Source: Xylogone sp. PMI_703 (lineage: Eukaryota; Ascomycota; Leotiomycetes). Taken from it: a stretch of 64,000 bases of DNA. Shown one piece after another: positions 45,510 through 56,567 of the stretch. Numbering within the stretch: position 1 is the stretch's first letter; every line of letters begins with the position of its first letter. Made by a program: the position numbers and the translations under genes. The DNA lies in contig JAJTUQ010000015.1 of the NCBI GenBank assembly GCA_021399445.1, forward strand, positions 124,001 to 188,000, in the 5' to 3' direction. A model generated the notes under the pieces. That model saw only the letters and a program-made list of their open reading frames with translations, did no database searches and had not been told where the DNA came from.

Positions 45510-47909
45510 ATTCATGCCTAGGTTCTCGTATGTAAGGATTAAGTATTCCTACGGACATTTGTTTATGGGACTGTAGAACACCTTCCCACGGTTAAAAGGC
45601 GATCTCCTATCAAGAAAGGATTTATACTCTCGAAGAGTCTGTCTGTATGAAAGCAATTAATCAGAATCTAGAATTGAGATTAGAGTTTATGTCTTTACTA
45701 CAATTTATGATGCATGATGATATTGACAAGCAGCACATGACCATTCGTAATATGTAGAGGTTGGAATTTTATTGAAGAGCATTGTGCCATATATCTGTGG
45801 CGGCTTAGAGCCTCGGTGACTTTAGCTAACATTGAGAGATGTTACCTTATCAGATACCCTCCCAAGATTTACAGGAGGCAAAATCTAACGGTCTTCATTA
45901 GAACATTGCCGCCTCAATCAGAGATCATCGATGGAGGGTGACAATCACTGCCTTATATCAGACCGGAAACTGTGATGGTAAATCCATTCCCATAAATTTT
46001 ACGATATCTAATACTGCATTGTACTTCTGCAACTGTCAGTTGCGAAGGATACTCCAATTATCAATCTACTACAGCCTTATATCTCATCTGACACCTCCCT
46101 TGAAGGTACTCTAACCTCCGTGGTAGCTAGCTTAGTATTTAAATACAGCCTTCACTTTCGAAAAAAATTTTATTATCTGGCTTCAAACGAACTAAAATGG
46201 CCGATATTATTGGAAGTGGAGTGTCAGAAGTCACAGAAGCTAGCTCAGCCATAGTTTCCGAAATATCAGTAACTATCCTCTTGCCTTTCTTTTTTAAACC
46301 CCTTCCAATTCGATAATTCTTAGCCCCTGAAGATTGTTATCAACCTGAGCAGTAGAAATGAGAATATTATATCTCTACCCTTATCATACAGATTAAACTG
46401 CCGTTCTACATTTGATGCTTCCGTGGTAAGACTAATTAGTTGTTTATTGCCTACTTGACTGGATCCGGTCAAGTTATCACTAGTATATGCTTGATTAACT
46501 TAGATCGGACTTCCAGTAAGCCCTTATTAAAAGCTAGAACAAATAAGTAATCTATAAGATATATTAGAGGGATATTATGCCGTACCCTACATGCTTAAGA
46601 CGCATCCCATTCCAAAACACAATAAGATTTAATCCTATTAAACGCAAAACATTGGAATGAGCTTTTTAACCTGACCTGTTTCCAATATTAGCATAATTCA
46701 AGGATACAAAACCTCCGCTTGCAATATAGTAATTAAATCACACTAGCTATACTTCGGAAGTCCTTCACATTTCATTATCAATAAGATTTTGAATGCGGTC
46801 AGTATGTGTCTTCTTCGCATACAAACCTCCCTTTATACAACTTCAGAGTAGAGTTTAGCAGATTCAGCTAAAGATGACTTTGAGGCTGTGGGAGATGACT
46901 CTTGAATCTTATCTGGTGTGCCCTGACCCTAAAAATACTCAGCCTAGGATCTATATCGGTCGTATTGTCATTAGAAGACGTTGAGCTTCAAGGTGGTTTG
47001 TCGTTCGCTGAAGATCAAGCGCATTTTGATAACTGTAAGCTTTCGGAGGCAGGTCTAGCATGCGACCATGAAGCGTAATCTTCACATTAAACGCAAAAGG
47101 AGAGATCGGATTGATTTGGGTACCATACTTTCCGTAGAACATGGATAAGGTAATTAAGAGAAGATATGTATTACAACAAAATCCCAATACTAATGATATG
47201 TTGCCATATCTCAAGGGGAAACCGTTTCCTACTTCCAGTTCCAGCAGTAGTATCACTCTACATTACAAAATAGTCGTAGTATCAAGTAAATCGTATGCAT
47301 ACTAATCTCTTTCCTGCACCATAATCCTTGGCGGAATGTTAAAGTCGTGGCAGCAAATACAGATGGACACAGTAAAACTGGGCAATATTTAAGCTTGAGT
47401 AACCATGGAAGTTGTAGCGGTGTGATTTCACTGATATATCACACGGTATGGCGTTCTAACAATCACCAACCGATTAGTGATTAATACTCCTAGTGTGTTA
47501 CGGTATCCTAAAATCACAGCTATACCACATCGCCAGCAGCTCCACCGTATCTACGGTATCCACACACCGGGTATGAGGTTAGTACAACTATTGCTATGCC
47601 GTGTATTATAACAATTCATACATATTGAGGTTATTATGGGTCTGTACTTAATTGTATGGCTATATTGCAACTATATATAGACCTTCGAATTGTTATAGGA
47701 ATTATCAGTTAATTCAACGACTCTGAATCTCTCTACCGTACCCCCCTAATATTGCTTGCATTTAACATGAGAATCCACACGATATTCTGGTATGTCGATG
47801 TGTCTCTTAGTTTCCTAACCCATGTACACTCCGATATCTTTACAACAGCACCATCTGCAGCTACCAGAGAATAGGGTGTAAATACTGTAGCCCGCCCTCA
47901 TGTCTTTGA
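45510..47909. other. Gene-poor stretch with one possible small split gene
   Basis: At 46198 an ATG opens MADIIGSGVSEVTEASSAIV, and a GT donor at about 46269 can join an acceptor (TTCTTAG, about 46323) to extend it to roughly 69 residues. The end of that model is weak, so I do not call a gene. The minus frame at 46951..47256 is open but has no ATG at its start. A hairpin with GTGTGAT and ATCACAC arms sits near 47420-47452. Confidence 0.35.
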
Positions 47910-49298
47910 TCAGCCAGGTAAAGGCCCCGGCACCATCAGCATCTCGTCGATATTAAGGAAAATCAGTTCAATATATCTTTTAATACTTTCGCCCAAATCG
48001 TTAAAAAGGAGATGAGACCACCCCTCAGATGGATGGACCATCGAGTAAATGATTAAAATTAGAGGTGCGAGAACAGAAATTTGTCTATACGTTGGGTAAT
48101 ATCTAGATCCGGTAAATATTCCTTTAAGTATCATTTTGACGTAATAAACAAATCTGCAGACTACATCCTGGAAGCTAGACTTGGGAATTTCAATTCCACT
48201 TAACAGGTAATAAGGCCACCTCTCTAATTTATTCTGGATTAAGGATGTAGCATAGCCCCATGAACGCATCACATGCACACGAGGATTAGTTAAAAGAGAA
48301 GATATAAGATTAATCAATCCTAGTGTATGTTTAATCTCAGCCAAGTTTGTAGTAGATTTTGGAAACAAAGGGTCTAACTCTGTTTCGATCGAAACAACCA
48401 CTGGTGATTTGTTGTATGATTCTGTTTGCATTGACGTTTCAATGTAATTCAAAACCGGTCGTACAGAGTGCCTCAGGTTAGATGCTGTGGCATAGGCTCT
48501 GGAACTAGGCTCTGGCGCGGTGTCAAATTCTGTTTGGATGGCAATAGAGTTATAGCAACGAGCTATAGTAGATATGCGCCCAATATCAATTTCTATTCCA
48601 GTTTGAGTAGCTTTATCTTTATAGTTTGGAATTTGTATTGCTTCCGATGCATCGCTGCTATCACCCGAGCTTCTAGTATCTAAATTATCGAAGGAGGAAG
48701 GAAGCCGGGAGGCCGAGTATTTTAGCCTCCGTTCCTCTACCTCTTGAAGCAGTCTCAAATCTCTGTCCTCAAGATCATAGGCCCAGGGTGGAGAAGATGA
48801 TCTAATTTCATACTCATTCGAAGGCTGTTGATATATGATGCTATTCGCTGGTTCTCCATTTAATCTCACGTATTCCGAAAGAAGCCTGTCACTGATGGAA
48901 TTTTGTCCCTCCAAAGAAGATTGCACAGCCTTCGGGCTAATGTTTCCATGTCTTGGGCGATGAAGTGCTCGTAAACCAATACAGTCTCTATAAAGCTCAT
49001 CATACTGTCTATTAAGTCTATCTGAATTAGCACGCAGCTTTTCAACCACGTCCTTATATTGTGCAATAATCGCCTCCTTATTTTGTACCGTACGCTCATG
49101 GTCTCCTTGGAGATCTTTGGCTTTGTTGAGCTCTTCCTGGAGACACTCAACCTCATATTTCAAGTTAAGATTTTGTTTCTCTAGCTCCCGAGCCTTTGCT
49201 ATTGCGGCACTAAGATTCTCTTTTGACTCAATAGGTTGTTTAATAATCTCTTCAAGTTGGCCTTCGAGATACACACAGTTTTCACACGGGAACGCCAT
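47910..49298 (-). CDS. Coiled-coil protein with C-terminal membrane segment, 462 aa
   Basis: A single uninterrupted exon from ATG 49298. It starts MAFPCENCVYLEGQ, with a CxxC pair. Residues about 10-110 form a long coiled coil (KARELEKQNLNLKYEVECLQ, LRANSDRLNRQYDELYRDC). A polar linker with several TQT-type repeats follows (KATQTGIEI, IAIQTEF, SMQTES). The last 130 residues look folded and include hydrophobic stretches (YVKMILKGIF, ISVLAPLILIIYSMV). This suggests a protein anchored to an internal membrane by its C-terminus with the coiled coil in the cytosol. The recurring xQTE motif could be a docking site. There is no known family. Its length and order in AT-rich DNA make it clearly a real gene. 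Confidence 0.7.
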   Translation of the reverse strand: MAFPCENCVYLEGQLEEIIKQPIESKENLSAAIAKARELEKQNLNLKYEVECLQEELNKAKDLQGDHERTVQNKEAIIAQYKDVVEKLRANSDRLNRQYDELYRDCIGLRALHRPRHGNISPKAVQSSLEGQNSISDRLLSEYVRLNGEPANSIIYQQPSNEYEIRSSSPPWAYDLEDRDLRLLQEVEERRLKYSASRLPSSFDNLDTRSSGDSSDASEAIQIPNYKDKATQTGIEIDIGRISTIARCYNSIAIQTEFDTAPEPSSRAYATASNLRHSVRPVLNYIETSMQTESYNKSPVVVSIETELDPLFPKSTTNLAEIKHTLGLINLISSLLTNPRVHVMRSWGYATSLIQNKLERWPYYLLSGIEIPKSSFQDVVCRFVYYVKMILKGIFTGSRYYPTYRQISVLAPLILIIYSMVHPSEGWSHLLFNDLGESIKRYIELIFLNIDEMLMVPGPLPG

Positions 49299-49717
49299 TG
49301 TTTCCGGGTGACTCTAGTCCGAAGCTTCCTTCAAGCATTAATGTAACGCCGCAAGGGTTTATCCAAAGCAAGCATTAGTAGATACCTTTTTGTTCGAAGA
49401 TAAAGTGTAGCACATTTAATTGATTCAATTGTTTAGTAAAAGTAGGATGAAGGAACGCATCCTCTATATGTGAAGAGCTATTCTTAATTTAATGCCTAAA
49501 GTTAATATGATGACGGCGAGGTTCTACGAGCCCAGCTAAGCTTTAAATAATACCTACTCCTACATATTTACACAATTCAATCTTAGGCCAAACAAATCTT
49601 CTATTCCCGTGAGGAATCAATTCCATATATAGTACATTCTCACTGAATTCCCAGACCCCTTCGGCTTCCCTATTGTTCACAGTTTCCGATTGTTGCAACA
49701 ATAGTCCGATTATGGTA
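49299..49717. other. Intergenic, nothing recognised
   Basis: Upstream region of the coiled-coil membrane protein, up to SINE-like copy B. No motif is supported. Confidence 0.45.
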
Positions 49718-49908
49718 GTCAGAGATTACGGCGCTACGAATAGGCAAGCATACATATAATTATTATGGGGCAGAGACTCAAATCAATTGCCAATACAGAT
49801 GATACTCTCCACAGTGGGGTAAGCCCACAATATAGGAGCAAAATATGAAGCATTTAAGTCACGTGTTGTTAGTACCTATATCCCAATTACACAAGCATAT
49901 CTTAATAG
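49718..49908 (+). repeat. SINE-like repeat, copy B
   Basis: A full-length plus-strand copy (191 bases), close to copy A at 23623. Shared blocks include CAGATGATACTCTC, ACAGTGGGGTAAGCCCACAA and AAGCATATCTT. It ends 3 bases before the pogo-type MITE at 49912. Confidence 0.8.
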
Positions 49909-49911
49909 TCA

Positions 49912-50454
49912 ACGTAAATCCCTGTCCATCGGGCCACCCCATCATATGGGCCACCGAAATTTACCGCAAAATGAAGATTCAACGCTCGATATCTCAACAG
50001 CTATTGTGGGAGCGATAGTGTGAGGTCAATGAACGAACCACTCCCCTTGGTAGAGTATGAAAAGATTGTTGTATTGCTAAAGGGAACCTCTCGTTGGTTT
50101 ATACCAACTCGGCTCGGAATTACTACGGAAATTATATATCATGTTTCTCTACCACACTATGAAGTTGTATTTATTATAATTCTGTTATTCCTATATTTAC
50201 CTGGTAATAAGCATGTGTACGAATTTTTGTACTACCAGGATATGTAGTTTATGCTGTGCAACAAAATAGACTCAAATGAAAGGTCCAAATTTTAACCTAG
50301 CAATATTATAAATATTCTGTCAACAAAATAACCAAATGATCGAAATTAGATCATAAATAATTGTTTTTCAAGATATTACGTCTCAAAAGTACTATGATTG
50401 TCGAGATATCAAGCGTTGAATCTTCTTCATTTTGCGATGGACAGGGTTTTACGT
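49912..50454. mobile_element. 543-bp pogo-type MITE, first copy of a two-copy family
   Basis: The left end ACGTAAATCCCTGTCCATCG matches, in reverse, the right end at about 50430..50454 (ATGGACAGGGTTTTACGT). The inner arms match as well: AAAATGAAGATTCAACGC and GATATCTC on the left against their reverse on the right. TA follows the right end (50455-50456); the left flank reads CA, one change from TA. The AT-rich middle matches the element at 56568 in several blocks (ACGAATTTTT, CAATATTATAAAT). No transposase is encoded. The open frame at 50020..50247 is not coding in my view. Confidence 0.75.
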
Positions 50455-51362
50455 TATACAAATTGCTGCCTGGCGGGCTATACGAGCCTCGCAAGCGTAC
50501 TGTGGCAGGTCTCAATTAATTTATCGAGTGGAGGTGCTGTGCTCCCAGTGCGTAACTTAAGGAAGAATGGAGACCACAACAAGCGAAACCCCGACGATCA
50601 GTACAGAACTACACTAAAACCGCGCACTCTATTACAAAACTATTGCATGCTGCTTTAACTCTGCCTGAACCGGAACTAGGAAAATCTTTTGCAAAATCAC
50701 TTTCCACCATATTTTCAACTATTTCATTTCAACGCAAAAATCTGACTCTTATTATTTATATTATTTAAATGTGCTTTCAATGTTCTTTATTAGATGTGCG
50801 AATCAAGTTTAGTGTGGTTCGCTTAGTTGAGCGGCGACAATAATTCTTAAAGGTCTTAGCATGATACAGTAAATACCAAATAATAAACTAACCTATATAC
50901 TTACAGCGAAGCGTATTGGTCAATCACAGTGACTATTCCGGAGGTGATACTGTACCGGTATGTGTACAGTACAGTGTGAGTCCTAACCCAAAAAGTTAGA
51001 AGCCTAAGTCCTGCGGGGTCACAGCTTAACGTTCTCCAGATTCTATTTTAATCTGAGCCTAGAGTTTCTTTCGTTGCTTCTCTCGAAGATGAGATACCAA
51101 AACTTCTATATTCTATTACTCGTTTTCCAGCATCCGACAACCTTTTCCATCTTTTCATTGCAACAGTGTGGAAGCTTCATTCTGAAACAGGCCTGAATAC
51201 AGTGTAAACTCTCCTTAACGATGTGCGATACACTGATATCCTCGATATTGCGATATTGTTTTCCTGCCCAAACTCAATTCCCACACAAATAATGATATTC
51301 GATAATATCGCCACAAATTGCTCAAATACCGTTAATCAGAGCTTATAATAATCAATTTTATC
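50455..51362. other. Intergenic, nothing recognised
   Basis: AT-rich sequence. A cluster of CGATATTG and GATATTCGATAATATCG words lies at about 51238-51320, just upstream of the decayed pogo transposase, and may be what is left of its terminal region. Confidence 0.35.
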
Positions 51363-52486
51363 ATGCCCCGCAAGCAACTCTCTCTCGATCAACGGCGTAC
51401 TCTCCGTAATTGGGCGCGGTCACAACACCCTTGACCATCGCAAAAGGCCCGTATTAAATAGTTTTAGAGAGAATTTGACCACAAAATCAGTCAATCTACA
51501 GTCTCTGAATCGCTTCCCAGCCATTTTTCAAGCCTTGATAGTGCTGAATCATCTATACAGGGTAATAATCGTGCTCGTGTTCGATTACCTCAATGGCCAG
51601 ATCTTGAGAAAGTTCTTATCCTCTGGCAATTAAAAATTGAAGAAAAAGGAGGTGTAGCAACCGGAGAACTTCTCCGTCCAAAAGCTCAACAAATTTGGCA
51701 ACAAGGACAGCCGTGTCCAGAATTTAGTAACGGTTGGCTTCAAAATTTCAAATTGCGACACGGAATAGCTGAACGTACAAGGCACGGAGAAGTATGATCT
51801 GTTCCAGAATCAGCAGAAGACGAAATGAGAAGCCTTCGCACGATGGCAGGAGAGTATGACGAGCATGATGTGTATAATATGGACGAAACAGGTTCAACCA
51901 CGGCTTAGAGTAAAGAGAGATAAAACACGCATTTCTGTTGTATTTTGCTGTAATTCTACAGGCACGATCGCTTTCCAGCTTGCGTTACAAGGAACTTCTC
52001 TACCTACATGTCAGAAGAATATAGTCACTAAAAGGGGGAATGATTGAACTGTGAGAGACTAGCGGGGTAGCTGCTATATAACGGGGGCTTTCCCTCTCCC
52101 CTCTGAAGAGAGCCAGAAGATCAATTTGTGTATCACTTAGTATGCTAGCTTTAATGTACCCGGTTTGACGCTGCCTCGGTGCTCTACAGCAGTTACCTTG
52201 CTATAGCTAGGTCGATTACTGAACTCCCTTCACTTCCTGTATACGGAATGTACAATGGAGGTTAATGGAGATGGAATACAAAAACTTGGATGAATACTAC
52301 AATTATGGTTGAATGGCTCTAAAGCTTTTTATTCTGTTCTTACGATGGATAATTTTTCCCCACATATTTCAAGCACTTGAATTTGCACCTCCACCACCAA
52401 AATGTTCGAGTCCTTCCTGCTAACTCAACAAATCAAGGAATTATACAGTCTGTAAAAGCTTATTATCGTCGTGTCGGAACAATGGT
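51363..52486 (+). pseudogene. Decayed pogo/Tigger-type transposase 1
   Basis: From ATG 51363 the frame reads MPRKQLSLDQRRTLRNWAR, a Psq-type DNA-binding start, then after stops a CENP-B-type region (FSNGWLQNFKLRHGI). The first catalytic Asp lies in VYNMDETG (about 51880). It is followed in another frame by KDKTRISVVFCCNSTGT. The second Asp is in LLMDNFSPH (about 52347) and the remnant ends near GIIQSVKAYYRR. At least four stops and several frame shifts are present. It belongs to a branch distinct from the intact element at 17151, closer to Tigger/jerky-type pogo transposases. Confidence 0.7.
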
Positions 52487-52750
52487 CCGAATGAGGTAAA
52501 AGTCAAAGAATTAATCGAGAAAGGAAAGGACAAAACACTCGCGCACAATGCTAGAAAAAAATATCTTGAGAAAGAAGGTTGGCAGTACTAATCGTCGGCT
52601 TTCATGGCTTCCTCGCTTTAATCGGCCGACATTTTTGGTCGTTTCCTCCCAGTCGAAGGACACGAATTTTTTTTGTATGCGATTCAATCTCATCACTCTA
52701 GCCTTTTCAACCATATCCTATAGCTGTAACTATGCCTGTATCACCTAAAA

Positions 52751-53240
52751 CACGCAGCTAAGCAATGGTTTCTGGATAACCCTGGAGAAAGCCCTAATGT
52801 GGCAGCTAAGATATTCAAGGTCAATAGAACAACCAAAAGGAGGGGTGCTTTAGTTACCAAACCACGAGGTGGCCAAAATCGAATATTGACAACTGTTCAA
52901 GGGCAAGCTGTTCATGCTTATATCAAATCTCTACTTGAGAATAGTCAACTAGCTACCAAGGAAATTATCTATAAGTTCTATTTGTTTTGTACGCAAAGCA
53001 TCCAATCAATCCTTCCCCTTAGTTCAGAAAGTGGTGGAAAAGCCAGCCATACCTTCACAAGATTAAGACCAGCCCAAGATCACAGCCCAAGATTACAATA
53101 ATTGGTTCAAGCGATATAAAGCCGTTGTAAAGAAATACAATATTCATAGTAATAATTTGTATAACTTTGATGAAACTGGATTTCGAATTGGATACCTTAA
53201 AGGGGGCGAAAGTATCTATTCCTATAGATCATTGAAGATT
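52751..53240 (+). pseudogene. Decayed pogo/Fot1-type transposase 2
   Basis: A second, separate transposase relic: AAKQWFLDNPGESPNVAAKI and KPRGGQNRILTTVQGQAVHA come from the DNA-binding half, and after a frame change NWFKRYKAVVKKYNIHSNN LYNFDETGFRIG holds the first catalytic Asp (near 53170). The sequence then degenerates and the rest of the catalytic domain is lost. It matches the Fot1-like branch better than the relic just upstream, so the two are different elements and one may have inserted near the other. Confidence 0.65.
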
Positions 53241-54407
53241 GAAGTCAAATACTCCCTCATATTCTTATACTATAAAACGTCTTTTCTAATGTATAATAGC
53301 TTTATTCTTTAAGCCCTGAAAACCGGAGGTCAATTACTATAATTGAGACTATACGTGCTGATAGGAAACCCCCTGGGAAAGAGGTTCAAGGCCCTGAATC
53401 AACAGATTCGGAATCAAGCGATTTAAGCGAGGAAGCCATGAAAGCGGACGATTACTGTTTAATTGAAACGGGGATGCCAAAGGAGAAGGATAAGGGTAAA
53501 ATTTTTGAGCCTACATCTAGTACCTAGTGACCATGATGAGTCAGAAGTGAGTAATCACAATGCAAGAACAGCCCCCTTCCGGAAGTGGGTAAGAATATGA
53601 ATTTAGGTACTTATTGGTTACTGTAGCTTTCCCTAGGTAAACTTAGTCCATTACCTAGGCACCTTAGATTTACATACCACCTAAATTAGTTAATGAAATT
53701 CATCTATCAATACAATATACTTAAATACTTAGATAATTAATCTGTTCTAATTCTATAAGATTGTACTCATTTTTTACGCTGAAGTAGTTACTTTAAAAAA
53801 AATATAGTTTTACATCTAGGTAGAACTGTAAACGTAAATAATATAGTTCATAATACGTAAGGTACCTAAAATAAAGATTACTTTTTAAAAAGGCTAGGAC
53901 AACTATTCTTCACGTATTTATTTTCACTGAATTGATTTAGACTTCGTTTATCTTTTTATCTATTTATCTATGGACTAAAGAGTATTGGGAATCAAAGTCA
54001 AGGGCCATATAGCATAAACAAATGGTCTAATATCTATCCTAGGTACCCCCGACCTAGGTACATACCGAATCGTCAGCTCTCATAATCTAATCAGTATCAG
54101 ATATTACTTTGTGCATTTTGTTAACCATCTAACGGCCGGAATTAGTGTGTGATATCCTATAAATTCCCTATAGGGCACTTTTTTATATAGGTTTTGTTAA
54201 ATACTCATCTGGAATAGCCAGACTCCCAAACCTTCTTGATTAATTGCCTGTAGTCACCTCTGCGTATATAGGAATTATAGTGCTCTTGATCCTAATATCA
54301 CTTTTATCCAGCTCCAGTAGCTTATTCTCCTTTTCTGTGAAGAGTGTCACATAATCAAGATCATCCTCTCTAACCCCCCATCTGCCCACCAATTCTCATC
54401 TCCTTTT
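53241..54407. other. AT-rich stretch with recurring CCTAGGTA palindromes
   Basis: An acidic, protein-like frame (PESTDSESSDLSEEAMKADD) ends at about 53528 and may be the tail of a decayed ORF. From 53600 to 54070 the sequence is very AT-rich and repeats words such as CCTAGGTA, TACCTAGG and GGTACCTA at about 53602, 53630, 53650, 53815, 53861, 54038 and 54051. No gene is seen. Confidence 0.4.
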
Positions 54408-54788
54408 TTACGAAGCAGCAATTCTTGTATCAGAAGTCCTGAAATCCGGGATATTTCGACTAAGCTCACCAAAGAGACTGGGACAATTTGTTGGGATATG
54501 CCTGCCCCTACATGTACACTTCCCGTACAATAGAAGTAATTCTGATATTGAAGGAATAGGCGTTCTTGAAGGGTTTAAAGTACTTGACATTGAGAGGTGC
54601 ATCATGATAGAATTGGCACTGGAATTGCGCTGGCGGAAATTCTGCTGATTGGTTGTGGGTTGGAGACTCCTGCTCAACGGCCAAGTACTGAAGCTTGCGC
54701 TTTCAAGGTTTGTGGCGGCTACCAATGAAAATAAGATATTGCGATAGGAAAGGCCCAAATCATTAGAATGCTCGCTCTCGTTTTGCAA
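54408..54788 (-). CDS. Orphan Ser-rich ORF, start unclear
   Basis: A 126-codon open frame with no ATG at its upstream end; the first ATG lies at about codon 61. It is rich in Ser, Asn and Arg, with one compact stretch (SISELLLLYGKCTCRGRHIP) carrying two Cys. It sits 33 bases downstream of the 271-aa ORF on the same strand, in another frame, so it may be a further exon of that gene after an intron I could not define, or a relic. Confidence 0.3.
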   Translation of the reverse strand: MQNESEHSNDLGLSYRNILFSLVAATNLESASFSTWPLSRSLQPTTNQQNFRQRNSSANSIMMHLSMSSTLNPSRTPIPSISELLLLYGKCTCRGRHIPTNCPSLFGELSRNIPDFRTSDTRIAAS

Positions 54789-54820
54789 GCTACATGAGAA
54801 GAATGATAACGAGAGACAAA

Positions 54821-55636
54821 TTAATTTTTAGTTTTCAACCCCTGAAGTCTCTTTCTATCCTTTTCTTGGTTAGCCAATCTTTCGCTTCGTCTTATACTCA
54901 TGGGTGTTTTAGAAGTATAGAAGTTCGATTTTTGTTCCGGAGCCAACTGCAAGGACGATTGCTTTAGAATCCTCGTAGTCCTAGTAGAAAATTCGTAGTC
55001 TGTGAGCGGTGGAGGGGAACAACCGTGGACCGGACCCTCATTATCTAAAACTTGAGGTTTAATTGAGTCTGTGCTGTATTTTCCTACACTGTGTTGGTGA
55101 AAATCCAAGTTCCACACCTGGCCGTTATTGTCAGTGGTTATGCTAAGTCGTGAATGATGTTCTCTACTCTTTACTGGTGGGTTAAATTCATAAAACATGC
55201 CCATTAATGGCTGTGGTAGTGGATCTGAGCAGTTTTGTCCGCAGAATTGATCAAAACTTAGAGGCACCCATTCATCTCGCTCAGGAAAGGTGATCAGAAT
55301 TCGAATCTGGTATCGCGCAGCTAAGGTTCTAAAGATACCACCAGCTTTTGCAACGAGGACAAACAAATCGTCAACATAGATGCTAAATGGGGAAGTGAAT
55401 CTTAACTCTGCTCTGTACTTGTCCTGAGAGTCGTGATATCGTATGATGTAACCCATTTGTTCCTGCTGGTATAACCTTCTTTCGGCCTCTTTCTCTGGTT
55501 TATGAAGGATCCTAAGCAGGGATCGATATGCTCCTCCGCATTTTAAAATTTTAAGATTATTTTCAGTAGTGTCATTGGTTTGTTCAAAATATACGGCCGT
55601 AATTTCGATACAGGCTCCTGGAGGAATTAAGGACAT
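54821..55636 (-). CDS. Orphan protein, 271 aa
   Basis: A single uninterrupted frame from ATG 55636 (MSLIPPGACIEITAVYFEQT). Residues 1-150 look folded, with alternating hydrophobic strands (FSIYVDDLFVLVAKAGGIFR, YQIRILITFPE). The C-terminal 80 residues are polar and basic, ending RRSERLANQEKDRKRLQGLK; the RRSxRLA motif is common in nuclear proteins. There is no signal peptide or membrane helix. I do not recognise the domain. By its tail a nuclear role is possible. Confidence 0.55.
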   Translation of the reverse strand: MSLIPPGACIEITAVYFEQTNDTTENNLKILKCGGAYRSLLRILHKPEKEAERRLYQQEQMGYIIRYHDSQDKYRAELRFTSPFSIYVDDLFVLVAKAGGIFRTLAARYQIRILITFPERDEWVPLSFDQFCGQNCSDPLPQPLMGMFYEFNPPVKSREHHSRLSITTDNNGQVWNLDFHQHSVGKYSTDSIKPQVLDNEGPVHGCSPPPLTDYEFSTRTTRILKQSSLQLAPEQKSNFYTSKTPMSIRRSERLANQEKDRKRLQGLKTKN

Positions 55637-56565
55637 TGCACTTTTCGATGTAAATTAAAACTGTGTTGCCTCCGCAATAGGATCAAATCTCGTAGCCGAA
55701 TAAAACTGGAAAGATCCTAACAATTAATTCAACTAGCAGATCTCAATAAAAAGCCTCGGAGTTGCTAAGAAGAAGGATTCGCAGCCTGAGATCGTCAAGT
55801 ATCTGCACCTGTGTCAGCCGCCGTATTATGTTAGCTGCTAGGAAACGATCTTACCTAATTTTGTGATAACCCTTTCAGGGTTCAGTGAGCTTACTCCTAA
55901 TCGCAGTATAGCCTTTCTTTCAGGTTAGCTACAGTTCCTGCCAATCCCAAACATGAAATTGGAATTCCACACTAATGGTTGTCTATATCAGAAAAATGAT
56001 GCCTAAGGAGTGCTGACACCTATGCTGACATATAAGGAGGTTAACATCAAAATTCATACTATCAGTTATTAGGTTGGGGGTTGCCGGACTGTGTCATCAT
56101 GACGCCGATTTGTTTCAACTTAGTAGTGGCAGTTAAGTGTTGGTTATACCATGTACTCATTTCGTTTACCGTAGTTTCTAGTGGTAGCATACTCATCTTA
56201 AAAGGCCTATGATGCACTGGTTATATGTTGGCTACAACACTCACGAAAGTTGAGCAAACCTGAACTGGCCTAAAACCTTTTCTTAGTATATAGCGTAGTT
56301 AAGTAGGTTGATTTCCCCGACGCTGCTATCGTATTGAGGTTAGATTATCTGTTTATCAAGTTGACTATTTCTAACAGGGTTGATGGTGATTGTATCAATG
56401 AAAGCTCTGTAAAGATCTATCCAGACGCAGTCCATCATGGCTCTGGATATTAATGACTTCAGGGGTCCTTCAAGCCCAAAAGAATTGGGGAAAAGGAAAG
56501 GAGATAAGAGAGACAAGTAAGGGCGGGGTATATCCCGGAAGTCCGTATAGCGAGCTGGCCAAAGA
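55637..56565. other. Intergenic, nothing recognised
   Basis: Upstream region of the 271-aa gene up to the second pogo-type MITE copy. Short frames at 56340..56662 run into the MITE and are not coding. Confidence 0.45.
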
Positions 56566-56567
56566 TA

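Noticed and set aside
46951..47256. 101-codon minus-strand ORF
   Set aside because: The upstream codon is GTG, not ATG, there is no acceptor-supported exon model, and no motif is present.
50020..50247. 75-codon ORF inside the 543-bp MITE
   Set aside because: The second family copy at 56568 does not preserve it and it has no transposase motif.
38747..54421. Shared word TTTTACGAAGCAGC at about 38748 and 54408 as a repeat family
   Set aside because: Only about 14 bases are shared and the flanks differ; two occurrences are not enough.
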